Source: Pedobacter sp. ASV19 (GTDB lineage: Bacteria > Bacteroidota > Bacteroidia > Sphingobacteriales > Sphingobacteriaceae). Taken from it: 50,772 bases of DNA. The position numbers and the translations under genes are program-made. Positions 1 through 8,768 of this stretch are shown here, one piece after another (the first letter of the stretch is position 1; the number at the start of each line of letters is the position of its first letter). The stretch lies in NCBI RefSeq assembly GCF_016429005.1, contig NZ_JAELTV010000007.1, positions 1-50,772 of the forward strand. The letters run 5' to 3'. The notes below the pieces were generated by a model. It was given only the letters and a program-made list of their open reading frames with translations, was not told where the DNA came from and made no database searches.

Positions 1-125
<125 letters not shown>

Positions 126-139
126 AAAGTGACCCTGAT

Positions 140-595
140 TTATTTTTCTGCTATTCCGATCAAGCTCACAAACAGGATGCTGATAAAAGAGGTAATGAAC
201 TTCTCGCTGTCCAGACGTACTTTTTGCAAAATACCCAATGTTTCCCCGCTTCTCTGGTCTTCAAAAACCTGATAAGGCAATTCAAGCGAATGTTTTAGGC
301 CATCCGCATACATTCTGGCCCCCACTTTCTGCACAATAATACTGGTAAAATAATCCTGGAAGTTCTTGGCAATCCTTGACACCATGGCCGCGCCAATACT
401 CAATCCAACCAAGCCCAATACCCCCCAAACAAATTCATTTCTGGAAAGGATATCCTTTTTTTCTATAAACCGGTCTACGATCCTTCCGGTGATATAAGGA
501 TCAAGTAAAGAAAAACCTATATTGATGGAAGCCAGGACGAGTGCAAGCACAACAACCCATTGGTGCCGTTTTAGATACTGAATCAATAATTTCAT
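140..595 (-). CDS. ABC transporter, N-terminal membrane domain (cut at contig end)
   Basis: The 151 visible residues are the start of a type I ABC exporter subunit. A basic N-terminus is followed by membrane helices near residues 12-31 and 56-76, then the cytosolic coupling region around residues 110-130 (FEDQRSGETL), and a third hydrophobic stretch at 133-148. A full half-transporter would have roughly 580 residues with an ATPase domain; that part is missing because the contig ends. The frame closes with TAA at 140-142, only 14 bases from the adaptor junction, where the family would normally continue through a membrane helix. That stop is therefore probably a read or assembly error, or a chimeric end, and not a true C-terminus. 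The substrate cannot be told from this domain. Confidence 0.8.
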   Translation of the reverse strand: MKLLIQYLKRHQWVVVLALVLASINIGFSLLDPYITGRIVDRFIEKKDILSRNEFVWGVLGLVGLSIGAAMVSRIAKNFQDYFTSIIVQKVGARMYADGLKHSLELPYQVFEDQRSGETLGILQKVRLDSEKFITSFISILFVSLIGIAEK

Positions 596-660
596 TTTGT
601 TTGCAAACAGTTTTCAAATACACAATTGGTATAACTATTTGGGCTTCAAAAATAAAGAAA

Positions 661-686
661 GGGAATATAGCTTCCACTATATTCCC
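661..686 (-). terminator. Rho-independent terminator of frr
   Basis: A perfect 10-bp stem (661-670 with 677-686) and 6-base loop lies 34 bases past the frr stop. On the minus strand it is followed by TTTCTTTATTTTT, as expected for an intrinsic terminator closing the pyrH-frr unit. Confidence 0.75.
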
Positions 687-719
687 TTTTAATTACAACA
701 ATATTATAATTCTTCGGCT

Positions 720-1283
720 TTAAACCGTCATGATGTCTTTCTCTTTCACTTCTGCATGCTTATCCACTTTAATGATATATGCATCGGTTATTTTCTGAAC
801 TTCGCCTTCACCTGTCTTAATTTCATCATCAGAAACAGCTTCCCCTTTTAATTTTTTGATCTTTTCGTTCGCATCTTTACGGATGTTGCGGATAGCGATC
901 TTTCCTCTCTCTGCCTCTTCTTTGACTTTTTTAACCAGTTCTTTTCTGCGCTCTTCTGTAAGCGGTGGAACAACCAAACGGATAATAATACCGTCATTTT
1001 GCGGGTTGATACCAATATTGGCTTCTAAAATGGCTCGCTCGATAGGTGTTAACAATGTTTTTTCCCAAGGCTGGATCAGTAGCGTACGTGCATCCGGCGT
1101 ATTGATACTGGCCACCTGGCTCAATGGTGTAGGGTTACCATAGTAATCTACCATGATCCCTTCCAGCATACCTGCAGAAGCTTTTCCAGCACGAATTTTG
1201 GTCAGCTCAGACTCGCAATGTGCAATAGCTTTGTCCATTGTAGCCTGGGCGTCTTGTAATTGTTTCTTTATGAGGTCATTCAT
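720..1283 (-). CDS. frr: Ribosome recycling factor
   Basis: RRF splits the 70S ribosome after termination together with EF-G. The 187-residue length is the family norm of about 185. The N-terminal helix leads into TKIRAGKASAGML at residues 28-40, matching the conserved arginine-rich head-tail hinge segment, followed by the VDYYGNPTPL segment at 45-54 and a long charged C-terminal helix. It lies 40 bases downstream of pyrH on the same strand, the usual pyrH-frr pairing. The sequence CAAAAATA at 1301-1308 reads TATTTTTG on the minus strand and could give frr its own promoter, but the surroundings are A-rich, so this is weak. Confidence 0.97.
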   Translation of the reverse strand: MNDLIKKQLQDAQATMDKAIAHCESELTKIRAGKASAGMLEGIMVDYYGNPTPLSQVASINTPDARTLLIQPWEKTLLTPIERAILEANIGINPQNDGIIIRLVVPPLTEERRKELVKKVKEEAERGKIAIRNIRKDANEKIKKLKGEAVSDDEIKTGEGEVQKITDAYIIKVDKHAEVKEKDIMTV

Positions 1284-1323
1284 AATTTGTGTTGTTTGTG
1301 CAAAAATATAAAAAAATCTAAAA

Positions 1324-2031
1324 TCAGCCTTTTACGAGTGTTCCTATCTCCTCGCCCTTAGCAATTTTCATAAAATTACCTGGCTTATTCATATCAAAAA
1401 CGATAATTGGAAGTTCATTTTCTTCGCAAAGTGTAAATGCAGTCATATCCATTACATTTAGTCCTTTGGCATAAACCTCTCTAAAAGAAATTTTATCGAA
1501 ACGTGTTGCAGTAGGGTCTTTTTCCGGATCCGCGGTATAGATTCCATCTACACGGGTACCTTTTAAAACCACATCCGCTTTGATCTCAATTGCCCTTAAA
1601 GCAGCAGCAGAGTCTGTCGTAAAATAAGGATTACCGGTACCTGCACCGAAAATAACCACACGTCCTTTTTCAAGGTGTCTAACGGCTCTTCTGCGGATAA
1701 ATGGTTCGCAGATCTGTTCCATTTTGATCGCCGTAAGCAATCTGGTTTTCAGACCAACTTTTTCTAAAGCATCCTGAAGCGCCATACTGTTGATCACAGT
1801 AGCCAGCATACCCATATAATCTGCCTGTGCACGATCCATTCCTGATTTTTCTGCACTCAAACCCCTGAAGATATTCCCGCCTCCAATCACGATGGCTACC
1901 TCAAGCCCCTGGGCATGCACAGCTTTGATATCCTCTGCGTATTGCCTAACGCGCTCATTGTCAATTCCGTATTGCTTATCGCCCATCAGCGATTCGCCAC
2001 TTAATTTTAATAGGATCCTTTTATATTTCAT
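1324..2031 (-). CDS. pyrH: UMP kinase (uridylate kinase)
   Basis: This hexameric amino-acid-kinase-fold enzyme phosphorylates UMP to UDP in pyrimidine nucleotide synthesis. Visible family motifs are KLSGESLMG at residues 9-17 (phosphate-binding loop), GGGNIFRG at 50-57, and [19 protein letters not shown] at 129-147, which binds UMP. The 235-residue length is normal. The ATG lies 6 bases downstream of a TATTTTTG box at 2037-2044. In most Bacteroidota pyrH follows tsf closely; here nagA and two M16 peptidase genes come between. Confidence 0.97.
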   Translation of the reverse strand: MKYKRILLKLSGESLMGDKQYGIDNERVRQYAEDIKAVHAQGLEVAIVIGGGNIFRGLSAEKSGMDRAQADYMGMLATVINSMALQDALEKVGLKTRLLTAIKMEQICEPFIRRRAVRHLEKGRVVIFGAGTGNPYFTTDSAAALRAIEIKADVVLKGTRVDGIYTADPEKDPTATRFDKISFREVYAKGLNVMDMTAFTLCEENELPIIVFDMNKPGNFMKIAKGEEIGTLVKG

Positions 2032-2036
2032 GAGTC

Positions 2037-2044
2037 CAAAAATA
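2037..2044 (-). promoter_or_regulatory. Possible -7 promoter box for pyrH
   Basis: On the minus strand this reads TATTTTTG, matching the Bacteroidota -7 consensus TAnnTTTG. It ends 6 bases before the pyrH ATG, which predicts a very short or absent leader. No TTG is seen at the ideal upstream spacing. Confidence 0.4.
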
Positions 2045-2054
2045 GCTATTTGTT

Positions 2055-3173
2055 TTAATTATTGGGGATCAAATGTTCAAGTCCCCCAACAAAAACCTTT
2101 TGCAGGTTTAAATCATCATCCAGCAGCAACAGATCAGCCGTATATCCGGCACTTATTTTTCCAAACAAATCTGATTTCCCAAGTACTTTTGCAGGATGCA
2201 GTGAAGCCATATTTAAAGCCTCTTCTAATGGAATACCACAATACTCCATACAGTTTTTTACCGCATCCAGCATCGTAATACCGGATCCGGAAAGTGTGCC
2301 ATTAGGTGTAATGAATTTATCTCCGCTCCGTTGATGCTGATAAGGCCCGATATGACACTCTGTTACCGCATCCGTGATCAGGAACAAACGTTCCTTCATC
2401 AACTGATGGCTCATTTTGATCACCTCAAAATCCACATGGTTTCCATCGGCAATAATACTGGCCATAGCTGTAGGATGATTAAATACTGCAACCGGCAGAT
2501 TTGGAGACCGGTGGTGGATAGAAGGCATCGCATTGAACAAATGGGTGGTGGTGCTTACCCCTTTATTATAAGCAGCTGTAGCTTGTTCAAAAGTCGCATC
2601 ACTATGTCCCAGAGATAAGATGACGTCCTGGTCCAACAGATACTGGATCACATCGTCATCCTGCAGCTCCGCAGCAATCGTCATGATCTTCACCGTCCCG
2701 TCCGCATGCTCCATCAATCTTTTCACCTCATCCAGTGAAGCTTTGCGAACATATTCAGGAACATGCGCCCCCAATCTCTTTGGATTCAGATAAGGCCCCT
2801 CCAGATGCAGGCCAAGAAAGCCTTTGGCTTCGTCTCTGTAAGCTTTAGCCGCATCGATACACTGATAGACGATCTCCATACTATTGGTGGCCACACAAGC
2901 CATAAAACTGGTTGTACCCTTGCCCGCCAGATCCAGATCCATCTGCCGCAGCGTATCAGCCGTTGGATAGGCCGAGAACAAATTACCCCCGCTACCGTAA
3001 ATCTGCAGTTCAATAAAACCAGGTGCCAGGTAACTGCCTTTTGCATCAATGACTATCCCGGCTGCCGGAACTTCTGCACCTAATTTCGTGATAAAACCAT
3101 TTTCAATGGCAACCTGTTGCTGCTGAAGAAGCTTTCCTTCTTCAAAGAATTTACAGTTTTTTATGATGATCAT
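2055..3173 (-). CDS. nagA: N-acetylglucosamine-6-phosphate deacetylase
   Basis: The enzyme removes acetate from GlcNAc-6-P to give GlcN-6-P in amino-sugar and cell-wall recycling. It is an amidohydrolase-fold protein of 372 residues. Metal and catalytic residues are recognisable: E125 (HLEGPYLN), H190 (GHSDA), H211 (THLFNAM), H246 (DGNHVD) and the catalytic D268 (LITDAV). The usual amidohydrolase HxH near the N-terminus is absent. In its place is Q57-I-Y59, parallel to the Q-x-N of E. coli NagA, so a single-metal enzyme of that type is likely. No nagB or transporter gene is adjacent. The gene ends 24 bases before pyrH on the same strand, so it may be co-transcribed with pyrH. Confidence 0.93.
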   Translation of the reverse strand: MIIIKNCKFFEEGKLLQQQQVAIENGFITKLGAEVPAAGIVIDAKGSYLAPGFIELQIYGSGGNLFSAYPTADTLRQMDLDLAGKGTTSFMACVATNSMEIVYQCIDAAKAYRDEAKGFLGLHLEGPYLNPKRLGAHVPEYVRKASLDEVKRLMEHADGTVKIMTIAAELQDDDVIQYLLDQDVILSLGHSDATFEQATAAYNKGVSTTTHLFNAMPSIHHRSPNLPVAVFNHPTAMASIIADGNHVDFEVIKMSHQLMKERLFLITDAVTECHIGPYQHQRSGDKFITPNGTLSGSGITMLDAVKNCMEYCGIPLEEALNMASLHPAKVLGKSDLFGKISAGYTADLLLLDDDLNLQKVFVGGLEHLIPNN

Positions 3174-3337
3174 AAACAGATAAATTAACCTTTATATCCT
3201 CCATGGAGGACCAGAATGTACATAAGCATAAAACTACATATAAATCGCAGACCTGTACCCAAGCTTAACACAAAAAGTTTTTTATGTCTCTAAATAAAAT
3301 TAAATTTAAGCCTTAAGTTTAGCTAAAATTTCAACAT

Positions 3338-4705
3338 ATGCGCTCCAGGTTTTTAATTACCGCCCTATTGGTTTGTCCCTTCATTTCTTTTGCACAACAA
3401 TCTGTTAAAGAAAACACTCATTTAAAAAAGTTATCCAATGGTCTTGAAATTATCGTCGTCACAGATCACACTGTTCCTCTGGTAACCATTGAATTTGCCT
3501 GCAGAAATGGCTCATTTACGGAGACTAATGAATTCAATGGACTGAGTCATCTTTATGAACACCTATTTTTTTCCACCAACAAGGACTATCCTGACAATGA
3601 TAGTTTTGTCAGAAAAAGCAATGAACTGGAAATCTCTTCAAATGCAACAACGAAAGAGGAGGTGGTCAATTACTATTTTACACTCCCTTCCGAGAATTTA
3701 AAGCCCGGCCTGAAGTTCATGAATTCAGCCATTCGCTTTCCGAAATTCAGGAAAGAAGAGATGAAAAAAGAAAATGAAGTCGTAAACGCCGAATTCACAC
3801 GCCATGAATCCAGTCCGATTTACCCACTTATGGAAGCAAACTCCAGACATATGTGGGGCGCAAATTACTCCAGGAAAAATGTCATTGGCAATCATGAAGT
3901 AATTTTATCTGCTACACCGGAGAAAATGGACTCCATTAAGAATAAATATTACCGCCCTGACAATTCTGTATTGATTATTGCTGGAGATGTCCAGACCGAA
4001 GACGCTCTATCTTATGCCGAAAGCGTATTTGGAAACTGGAAAGCACCGGATTACGACCCCTTCAAAAAATGGCCTATCCCAGAATTCAAACCGCTGGAAA
4101 AACAGGACTACTATATTGTGGAGTCTGAAAAAACGCCTATGCCCTTTTTGCTCATCAGCTGGCATGGCCCCGATACCCGAAACGATTTGACTGCAACTTA
4201 TGCTGCAGATGTTTTCTCTTTCATTGTGAACCAAAACGGATCTAAGCTCAAAAAAGCACTCATAGATTCCGGCCTCGCTCTTGAAGCCGATGTAAATTAT
4301 TATACCCAGAAATATACCGGCCCCATCAGTCTGATGGTCAATCCAAATCCAGCTCAGCTCAAAGCCTGTTATGAAGAAGTTTTAAAACAAATCTCTCTTT
4401 GGGACGAAGAGACCTACCTTTCTGATGTCCAGATAGAGCGCGCCAAACGTTTGCTCTCCATAGAACAAGTCAAACGAAGCGAAGTTACTTCTGATTATGC
4501 GCACTTACTTTCTTTCTGGTGGGCTTCAGCTTCTATTGATTATTATACCAATTACGAAGAGAACCTAAATAAGGTAACCCGAAAAGATCTGCTGGATTAT
4601 GTAAGAAAATACATCAAAGGGAAACCCTACTGTGCCGGCCTGATGCTCAATAAAGCCATGATCACCGCCATTAATCCTCAGCAATTCTTTAAACCAAGCA
4701 ACTAA
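3338..4705 (+). CDS. M16 zinc metallopeptidase, catalytic subunit
   Basis: This is an inverzincin (insulysin/pitrilysin-like) protease, probably periplasmic because residues 1-19 form a signal peptide ending at about FAQ. The zinc motif HxxEH is intact as H71-L-Y-E-H75, and the third zinc ligand fits E152 in NEVVNAEF, 77 residues after H75. The 455-residue length fits the small bacterial M16B proteins made of two homologous halves. The next gene starts four bases after its stop and encodes a partner lacking the zinc motif, so the pair probably forms an active/inactive heterodimer like the mitochondrial processing peptidase. The natural substrate is unknown. Confidence 0.9.
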   Translation: MRSRFLITALLVCPFISFAQQSVKENTHLKKLSNGLEIIVVTDHTVPLVTIEFACRNGSFTETNEFNGLSHLYEHLFFSTNKDYPDNDSFVRKSNELEISSNATTKEEVVNYYFTLPSENLKPGLKFMNSAIRFPKFRKEEMKKENEVVNAEFTRHESSPIYPLMEANSRHMWGANYSRKNVIGNHEVILSATPEKMDSIKNKYYRPDNSVLIIAGDVQTEDALSYAESVFGNWKAPDYDPFKKWPIPEFKPLEKQDYYIVESEKTPMPFLLISWHGPDTRNDLTATYAADVFSFIVNQNGSKLKKALIDSGLALEADVNYYTQKYTGPISLMVNPNPAQLKACYEEVLKQISLWDEETYLSDVQIERAKRLLSIEQVKRSEVTSDYAHLLSFWWASASIDYYTNYEENLNKVTRKDLLDYVRKYIKGKPYCAGLMLNKAMITAINPQQFFKPSN

Positions 4706-4709
4706 TCTC

Positions 4710-5993
4710 ATGAAACGTTTTATATTAACGCCCATCTTCCTTTTGTTTCTGCTACCCTTAAAAGCACAGCATAAAGCCATTGATTTTACTGTAAATGGCC
4801 TGAAGGTTATTCTCAGACCCACCGAAAAGGAAACTGTGAGCATTCGCATGTTCTATCGGGGCGGTGTTATGAATTATGCTCCCGAGCAAGCCGGAATAGA
4901 GAACATGGCACTCACTACAGCGGCTACCGGTGGATCAAAAAACTATAGCGCTGCAGATTACAAAGAACTCAATGATGAATTTGGTATTGAAATCCAGGGT
5001 TCATCGGGAACAGATTATGGAACAATAACCCTGGACTGCATTTCCAAATACCTCGACAAGGGCTGGAACTTCTTTGCAGATGCAGTGGTAAACCCGGCTT
5101 TCGAGCAACCAGAGTTTCAATCGTCCAAAGAAAAAACGATTGCCCGTATACACAGCCAGAACGCCGACCCGGAAAGCCGGATAGAGAAATTGTCTATGAG
5201 TGCCATTTTCCAGGATAGTCCCTACAGTACAGATCCAACCGGAACGGAAGAGATCGTCACTAACTTTAGAATTAAACAAGTCAAGGACTATTATTACCAG
5301 ACCCTTTTAAACAAAAACAGAATGTTCCTCGTGGTCGCAGGGAAAATCACTAAAGAAGAACTCGAGAAGAAAATTCTGGCTTCCCTTTCTTCAATTCCCG
5401 AAGCCCCCTATACACTACCGGTCTATGATCAAAAATTAATGGAGGGCGAAAAACTACTGACTGAACAAAGAGACCTGGCTACTAACTATATAAGTTGCGT
5501 GATGAATGCTCCGCCAATGAACAACCCAGATTATCTGCCCTTTATGCTATCGATTAACGCCTTAAGCAGCCATCTTTTTTATGAATTGCGGACAAAACAA
5601 AGTTTATCTTATTCCCCCGGCGCAACCATAAAGTCACTGCAAATCCCATATATGTCCATGTATGTGAGCACCACCCAACCCGTTAAAGCTTATCAGGCTA
5701 TAGTAAACGTTTATAAAAACATGCGTTCCAATCTCTTCAGCCAATCTTTACTGGACGACATCAAGAAAAACCATAAACGAACCTATTACAGACATCAGGA
5801 AAGCTCCAGCGCCATCGTGGAAGACCTGGGTAAGGCAGAGATATTTGGCGATTATAGAATAGAAGAAAATAAAATTGCCAGCATCAATAAGGTGAGCTGT
5901 CAGGATATGCTAAATGCCGTTAACAAATACCTCAAAGGTGCCATATGGATTTACCTTGGAGATGAACAGGCTGGAAAAGCCGCCTTTCAATAA
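4710..5993 (+). CDS. M16 family protein, non-catalytic partner subunit
   Basis: The 427-residue protein has a signal peptide (residues 1-20, ending KAQ) and the M16 fold. At the place of the HxxEH zinc site it reads GIENMALTTAATGG (residues 62-75), so the zinc ligands are gone. The R/Y pair of the second half is kept in FYELRTKQSLSYSPG, near residue 290, which helps bind substrate in M16 heterodimers. It is translated directly after the catalytic subunit. The likely role is as the regulatory or substrate-binding half of the pair. Its stop codon forms the first bases of the following palindromic terminator. Confidence 0.88.
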   Translation: MKRFILTPIFLLFLLPLKAQHKAIDFTVNGLKVILRPTEKETVSIRMFYRGGVMNYAPEQAGIENMALTTAATGGSKNYSAADYKELNDEFGIEIQGSSGTDYGTITLDCISKYLDKGWNFFADAVVNPAFEQPEFQSSKEKTIARIHSQNADPESRIEKLSMSAIFQDSPYSTDPTGTEEIVTNFRIKQVKDYYYQTLLNKNRMFLVVAGKITKEELEKKILASLSSIPEAPYTLPVYDQKLMEGEKLLTEQRDLATNYISCVMNAPPMNNPDYLPFMLSINALSSHLFYELRTKQSLSYSPGATIKSLQIPYMSMYVSTTQPVKAYQAIVNVYKNMRSNLFSQSLLDDIKKNHKRTYYRHQESSSAIVEDLGKAEIFGDYRIEENKIASINKVSCQDMLNAVNKYLKGAIWIYLGDEQAGKAAFQ

Positions 5994-6051
5994 TCAGCTA
6001 TAAAAAAAGAGGGCATCCTACTGGGGATGCCCTCTTTTTTTATAGCTGATT
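5992..6051. terminator. Bidirectional terminator, perfect 27-bp inverted repeat
   Basis: Arms 5992-6018 and 6025-6051 are exact reverse complements with a 6-base loop. Each strand reads a GC-rich core GGGCATCC/GGATGCCC followed by AGA and seven T or A bases, so both directions give a stem followed by a T run. It separates the M16 pair (rightward) from tsf (leftward). The left arm includes two bases of the M16 stop codon, and the right arm ends five bases before the tsf stop. Confidence 0.9.
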
Positions 6052-6055
6052 CAAA

Positions 6056-6892
6056 TTAAGAACCTAATTGTACACGTTTGAATGAAGTAACAGTTAGATC
6101 TTTTGAAGTATCGTTTAAGAATTTACGAACATCTTTAGAAGAATCTTTAACAAATTCCTGGTTCAATAAAGTACTGTCTTTGTAGAATTTGTTCAATTTA
6201 CCAGCAGCAATTTTTTCAACCATTTCTTCTGGTTTACCTTCAGCACGGATTTGCTCTTTAGCAATTTCAGTTTCGCGCTCAATAGTAGTTGAATCTACGT
6301 CTGCTTTATCTAAAGCAACCGGGTTCATTGCAGCAATTTGCATCGCTACATCTTTACCTGCTTCTTCAACACCATCAACATTTTGGTTTAAAGCAACCAA
6401 TACACCTAAACGGTAGTTACCGTGGATATAAGGAACAACTTTTTCGCCTGTAACAGTTTCGAATTTAGAGATACCAATTTTCTCACCGATTTTACCAGTG
6501 TTCTCCACAATGATATCTGAAACTTTCTGACCATCTACTTCAAGAGCTAATAATTCCTCTAAAGAAGCTGGGTTTTTCTCAATAGCCAAATCAGCAAATT
6601 TGTTACCCAAAGCAACGAAATCAGCATTTTTAGCTACGAAGTCAGTTTCGCAGTTCAATTCTACAACAACACCACGTTTACCGTCTGCTGTAGCTTTAGC
6701 GATAACAACACCTTCGTTAGAATCACGATCCTGACGGCTGGCTGCTACCTTAGCACCTTTTTTACGTAAGTAATCAACGGCTGCTTCAAAATCGCCGTTT
6801 GCTTCTGTTAATGCTTTTTTGCAATCCATCATACCGGCACCGGTTTGTTGGCGTAATTTGTTTACATCTGCAGCAGTAATTTGTACTGACAT
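6056..6892 (-). CDS. tsf: Elongation factor Ts
   Basis: EF-Ts recycles EF-Tu by exchanging GDP. The N-terminal UBA-like domain has the family motif TGAGMMDCKKAL at residues 17-28. It is followed by the core dimerisation region, including ELNCETDFVAKN at about residues 78-89, which contacts EF-Tu. The 278-residue length is normal. A purine-rich AAAAAGGAAAC precedes the ATG. It is the last gene of the leftward rplM-rpsI-rpsB-tsf series, 101 bases after rpsB. Confidence 0.97.
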   Translation of the reverse strand: MSVQITAADVNKLRQQTGAGMMDCKKALTEANGDFEAAVDYLRKKGAKVAASRQDRDSNEGVVIAKATADGKRGVVVELNCETDFVAKNADFVALGNKFADLAIEKNPASLEELLALEVDGQKVSDIIVENTGKIGEKIGISKFETVTGEKVVPYIHGNYRLGVLVALNQNVDGVEEAGKDVAMQIAAMNPVALDKADVDSTTIERETEIAKEQIRAEGKPEEMVEKIAAGKLNKFYKDSTLLNQEFVKDSSKDVRKFLNDTSKDLTVTSFKRVQLGS

Positions 6893-6927
6893 TTTTGTTT
6901 CCTTTTTAAGTTTTATTTAAAAAATAA

Positions 6928-6980
6928 GGGTTGTATATTGATTGTTGTAAGTAAAACCCGCAACGCACAACATACAACCC
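6928..6980 (-). terminator. Hairpin between rpsB and tsf (possible attenuator)
   Basis: On the minus strand GGGTTGTAT (6980-6972) pairs with ATACAACCC (6936-6928), and an inner GTTGT/ACAAC stem stacks on it. A TTATTTTTT run follows. The shape suits partial termination or attenuation that lowers tsf relative to rpsB. The loop is long, so the fold is uncertain. Confidence 0.42.
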
Positions 6981-6993
6981 AAAATTATATTAT

Positions 6994-7815
6994 CTACGCT
7001 TCGCTGGTTCCTTCTTCAGACTCAGCACTCACTTTTTTTCTTCTCTCGCCAGGTGCAGCAGTTTCAGGAGCATCAGCAGCAGCTTTAGCAGCTACAGCTT
7101 CTTTTTCAGCTTCATCATCTTTCTCACGCTTGCGCTCGTCTAAACCTTCTTCAATCGCTTTGATGATTACATCAGTGATTAAAGAGATCGATTTAGTTGC
7201 ATCATCATTCGCCGGGATAGGGAAATCGATGTTCGAAGGATCAGAGTTCGTATCCACCATTGCAAATGTTGGAATGTTTAATTTCAACGCTTCGCTCACA
7301 GCGATATGCTCTTTTTTAACGTCAATTAAAAAGATAGCAGCTGGTAAACGGTTAAGATCCGCGATACCACCTAATAAGCTTTCCAATTTGATACGCTCAC
7401 GCTGAATCATTAAACGCTCTTTCTTAGAAAGGATCGAATAAGTACCGTCTTTAGTCATTTTATCGATGTTAGACATCTTTTTGATAGACTTACGAACGGT
7501 AGCAAAGTTAGTTAACATACCACCTAACCAACGCTCAGTTACGAAAGGCATGTTTACTTTTTTTGCTTGCTCAGCAACGATTTCTTTAGCTTGTTTCTTA
7601 GTCGCTACAAATAAGATCTTACGACCTGATTTTACGATTTGTTTAATCGCAGAAGCAGCTTCTTCAGTTTTAGTTAAAGTTTTATTTAAATCTATAATGT
7701 GGATACCATTGCGCTCCATGAAAATGTAAGGCGCCATTTTTGGGTTCCATTTACGGGTAAGGTGACCAAAGTGTACACCTGCATCCAATAAGTCTTGATA
7801 TGTTGTTCTTGCCAT
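6994..7815 (-). CDS. rpsB: 30S ribosomal protein S2
   Basis: S2 is a late-assembling small-subunit protein at the back of the 30S head-body junction. The N-terminus has the family signature DLLDAGVHFGHLTRKWNPKM (residues 8-27). The body carries RWLGGMLTNFATVRKSIKKM and FPIPANDDATKSI, both conserved. The protein has 273 residues, longer than E. coli S2 (about 241), with a low-complexity tail from about residue 225 rich in Ala, Glu and Lys, which is probably disordered. Eighteen bases separate it from rpsI. Confidence 0.97.
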   Translation of the reverse strand: MARTTYQDLLDAGVHFGHLTRKWNPKMAPYIFMERNGIHIIDLNKTLTKTEEAASAIKQIVKSGRKILFVATKKQAKEIVAEQAKKVNMPFVTERWLGGMLTNFATVRKSIKKMSNIDKMTKDGTYSILSKKERLMIQRERIKLESLLGGIADLNRLPAAIFLIDVKKEHIAVSEALKLNIPTFAMVDTNSDPSNIDFPIPANDDATKSISLITDVIIKAIEEGLDERKREKDDEAEKEAVAAKAAADAPETAAPGERRKKVSAESEEGTSEA

Positions 7816-7833
7816 TGTGTTGTCTCCTTACGA

Positions 7834-8220
7834 TTAACGTTTACTGAATTGGAATTTCTTACGTGCTTTCTTACGTCCTGGTTTCTTACGCTCAACCATA
7901 CGCATATCACGGGTCATTAACCCTTTAGCGCGTAATGCTGGTTTTTTCTCAGCATCTAATTCAACAATAGCTTTAGCAATAGCTAAACGAACAGCCTCTG
8001 CCTGGCCTTTAACACCTCCACCCGCTACGTTTACAGTAATATCATACTGACCAACTGTTTCAGAAACTTCTAAAGATTGGTTAACAATATATTGTAAAGG
8101 TAATGTTGGGAAATATACTTTGTGATCTTTACCATTTACGGTAATAGTGCCGTTGCCTTCTTTTAAATAGATACGTGCAACAGCAGTTTTTCTTCTTCCT
8201 GAAGTATTAGTAACTGACAT
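7834..8220 (-). CDS. rpsI: 30S ribosomal protein S9
   Basis: S9 reaches into the P site with its C-terminal tail. The 128-residue protein starts near the TSGRRKTAVARIYLKEG segment (residues 5-21), has NVAGGGVKGQAEAVRLA in the middle and ends in the family-typical KFQFSKR, whose last arginine contacts P-site tRNA. It lies 16 bases downstream of rplM, the near-universal L13-S9 pair. Confidence 0.98.
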   Translation of the reverse strand: MSVTNTSGRRKTAVARIYLKEGNGTITVNGKDHKVYFPTLPLQYIVNQSLEVSETVGQYDITVNVAGGGVKGQAEAVRLAIAKAIVELDAEKKPALRAKGLMTRDMRMVERKKPGRKKARKKFQFSKR

Positions 8221-8236
8221 TTCTTTCTTCCTTTAA

Positions 8237-8680
8237 TTAAAGTGTAATGGTTTTTGGTGATTGTGCCTGGTGAGGATGCTCAGAACCTGCATAAACAAAA
8301 AGGTTGGTGTACAATTTAGCACCCAATTTTGTTTTAGGTAACATACCACGAACAGCTTTCTCGATAACACGTGTAGGGTGTTTCGCCATTAACTCTTTCG
8401 GAGAGATGAAACGTTGACCACCTGGATAACCAGTGTAAGAAATGTATTCTTTCTCACTGAATTTGTTTCCGGTCAATTTTACCTTGTCTGCATTAATAAC
8501 GATAACGTTATCTCCGCAATCTACGTGTGGGGTGTACTCAGGCTTGTTTTTACCACGGATGATCATTGCGATCTTCGATGACAAGCGCCCCAAAATCTCG
8601 CCTTCCGCATCAACAACAACCCACTGTTTGTTAACAGTTTTTGCATTGGCCGAGACAGTTTTGTAACTTAACGTATTCAC
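8237..8680 (-). CDS. rplM: 50S ribosomal protein L13
   Basis: L13 is an early-assembling large-subunit protein. It has 147 residues, close to the norm of 142. Family segments are WVVVDAEGEILGRLSSKIA (residues 21-39), PEYTPHVDCGDNVIVINA (52-69), the KYTGYPGG-like YTGYPGGQRFISPKEL (85-100), and AVRGMLPKTKLG (113-124). It is the first gene of the operon and has a clear Bacteroidota promoter about 57 bases upstream. Confidence 0.98.
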   Translation of the reverse strand: MNTLSYKTVSANAKTVNKQWVVVDAEGEILGRLSSKIAMIIRGKNKPEYTPHVDCGDNVIVINADKVKLTGNKFSEKEYISYTGYPGGQRFISPKELMAKHPTRVIEKAVRGMLPKTKLGAKLYTNLFVYAGSEHPHQAQSPKTITL

Positions 8681-8717
8681 TTGCTTGTATTTAATTTGTT
8701 AATAATTATTTATTGCC

Positions 8718-8732
8718 CCCTAAAATTTAGGG
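8718..8732 (-). promoter_or_regulatory. Palindrome in the rplM leader
   Basis: CCCTAAAATTTAGGG is a near-perfect 15-bp palindrome lying just after the predicted start of the rplM transcript. It would form a hairpin at the extreme 5' end of the mRNA. It could stabilise the transcript or be an autoregulatory site, but no known ribosomal leader motif was recognised. Confidence 0.35.
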
Positions 8733-8736
8733 ACTG

Positions 8737-8768
8737 CAAAGATAGATAGAAATCTTTTAATTATCAAA
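8737..8768 (-). promoter_or_regulatory. Promoter of the rplM-rpsI-rpsB-tsf operon
   Basis: On the minus strand TTTG (8768-8765), 20 bases, then TATCTTTG (8744-8737) match the Bacteroidota sigma-ABfr promoter TTTG-N19-21-TAnnTTTG exactly. The predicted start lies near 8730, giving a leader of about 50 bases before the rplM ATG. Confidence 0.8.

Noticed and set aside
3197-3210. 14-bp palindrome TCCTCCATGGAGGA upstream of nagA
   Set aside because: A few perfect 14-bp palindromes are expected by chance in 50 kb, and no matching second site is near.
6938-7405. 155-codon ORF on the plus strand
   Set aside because: It is antisense to rpsB; the Ser/Ala-rich product mirrors the low-complexity tail of S2.
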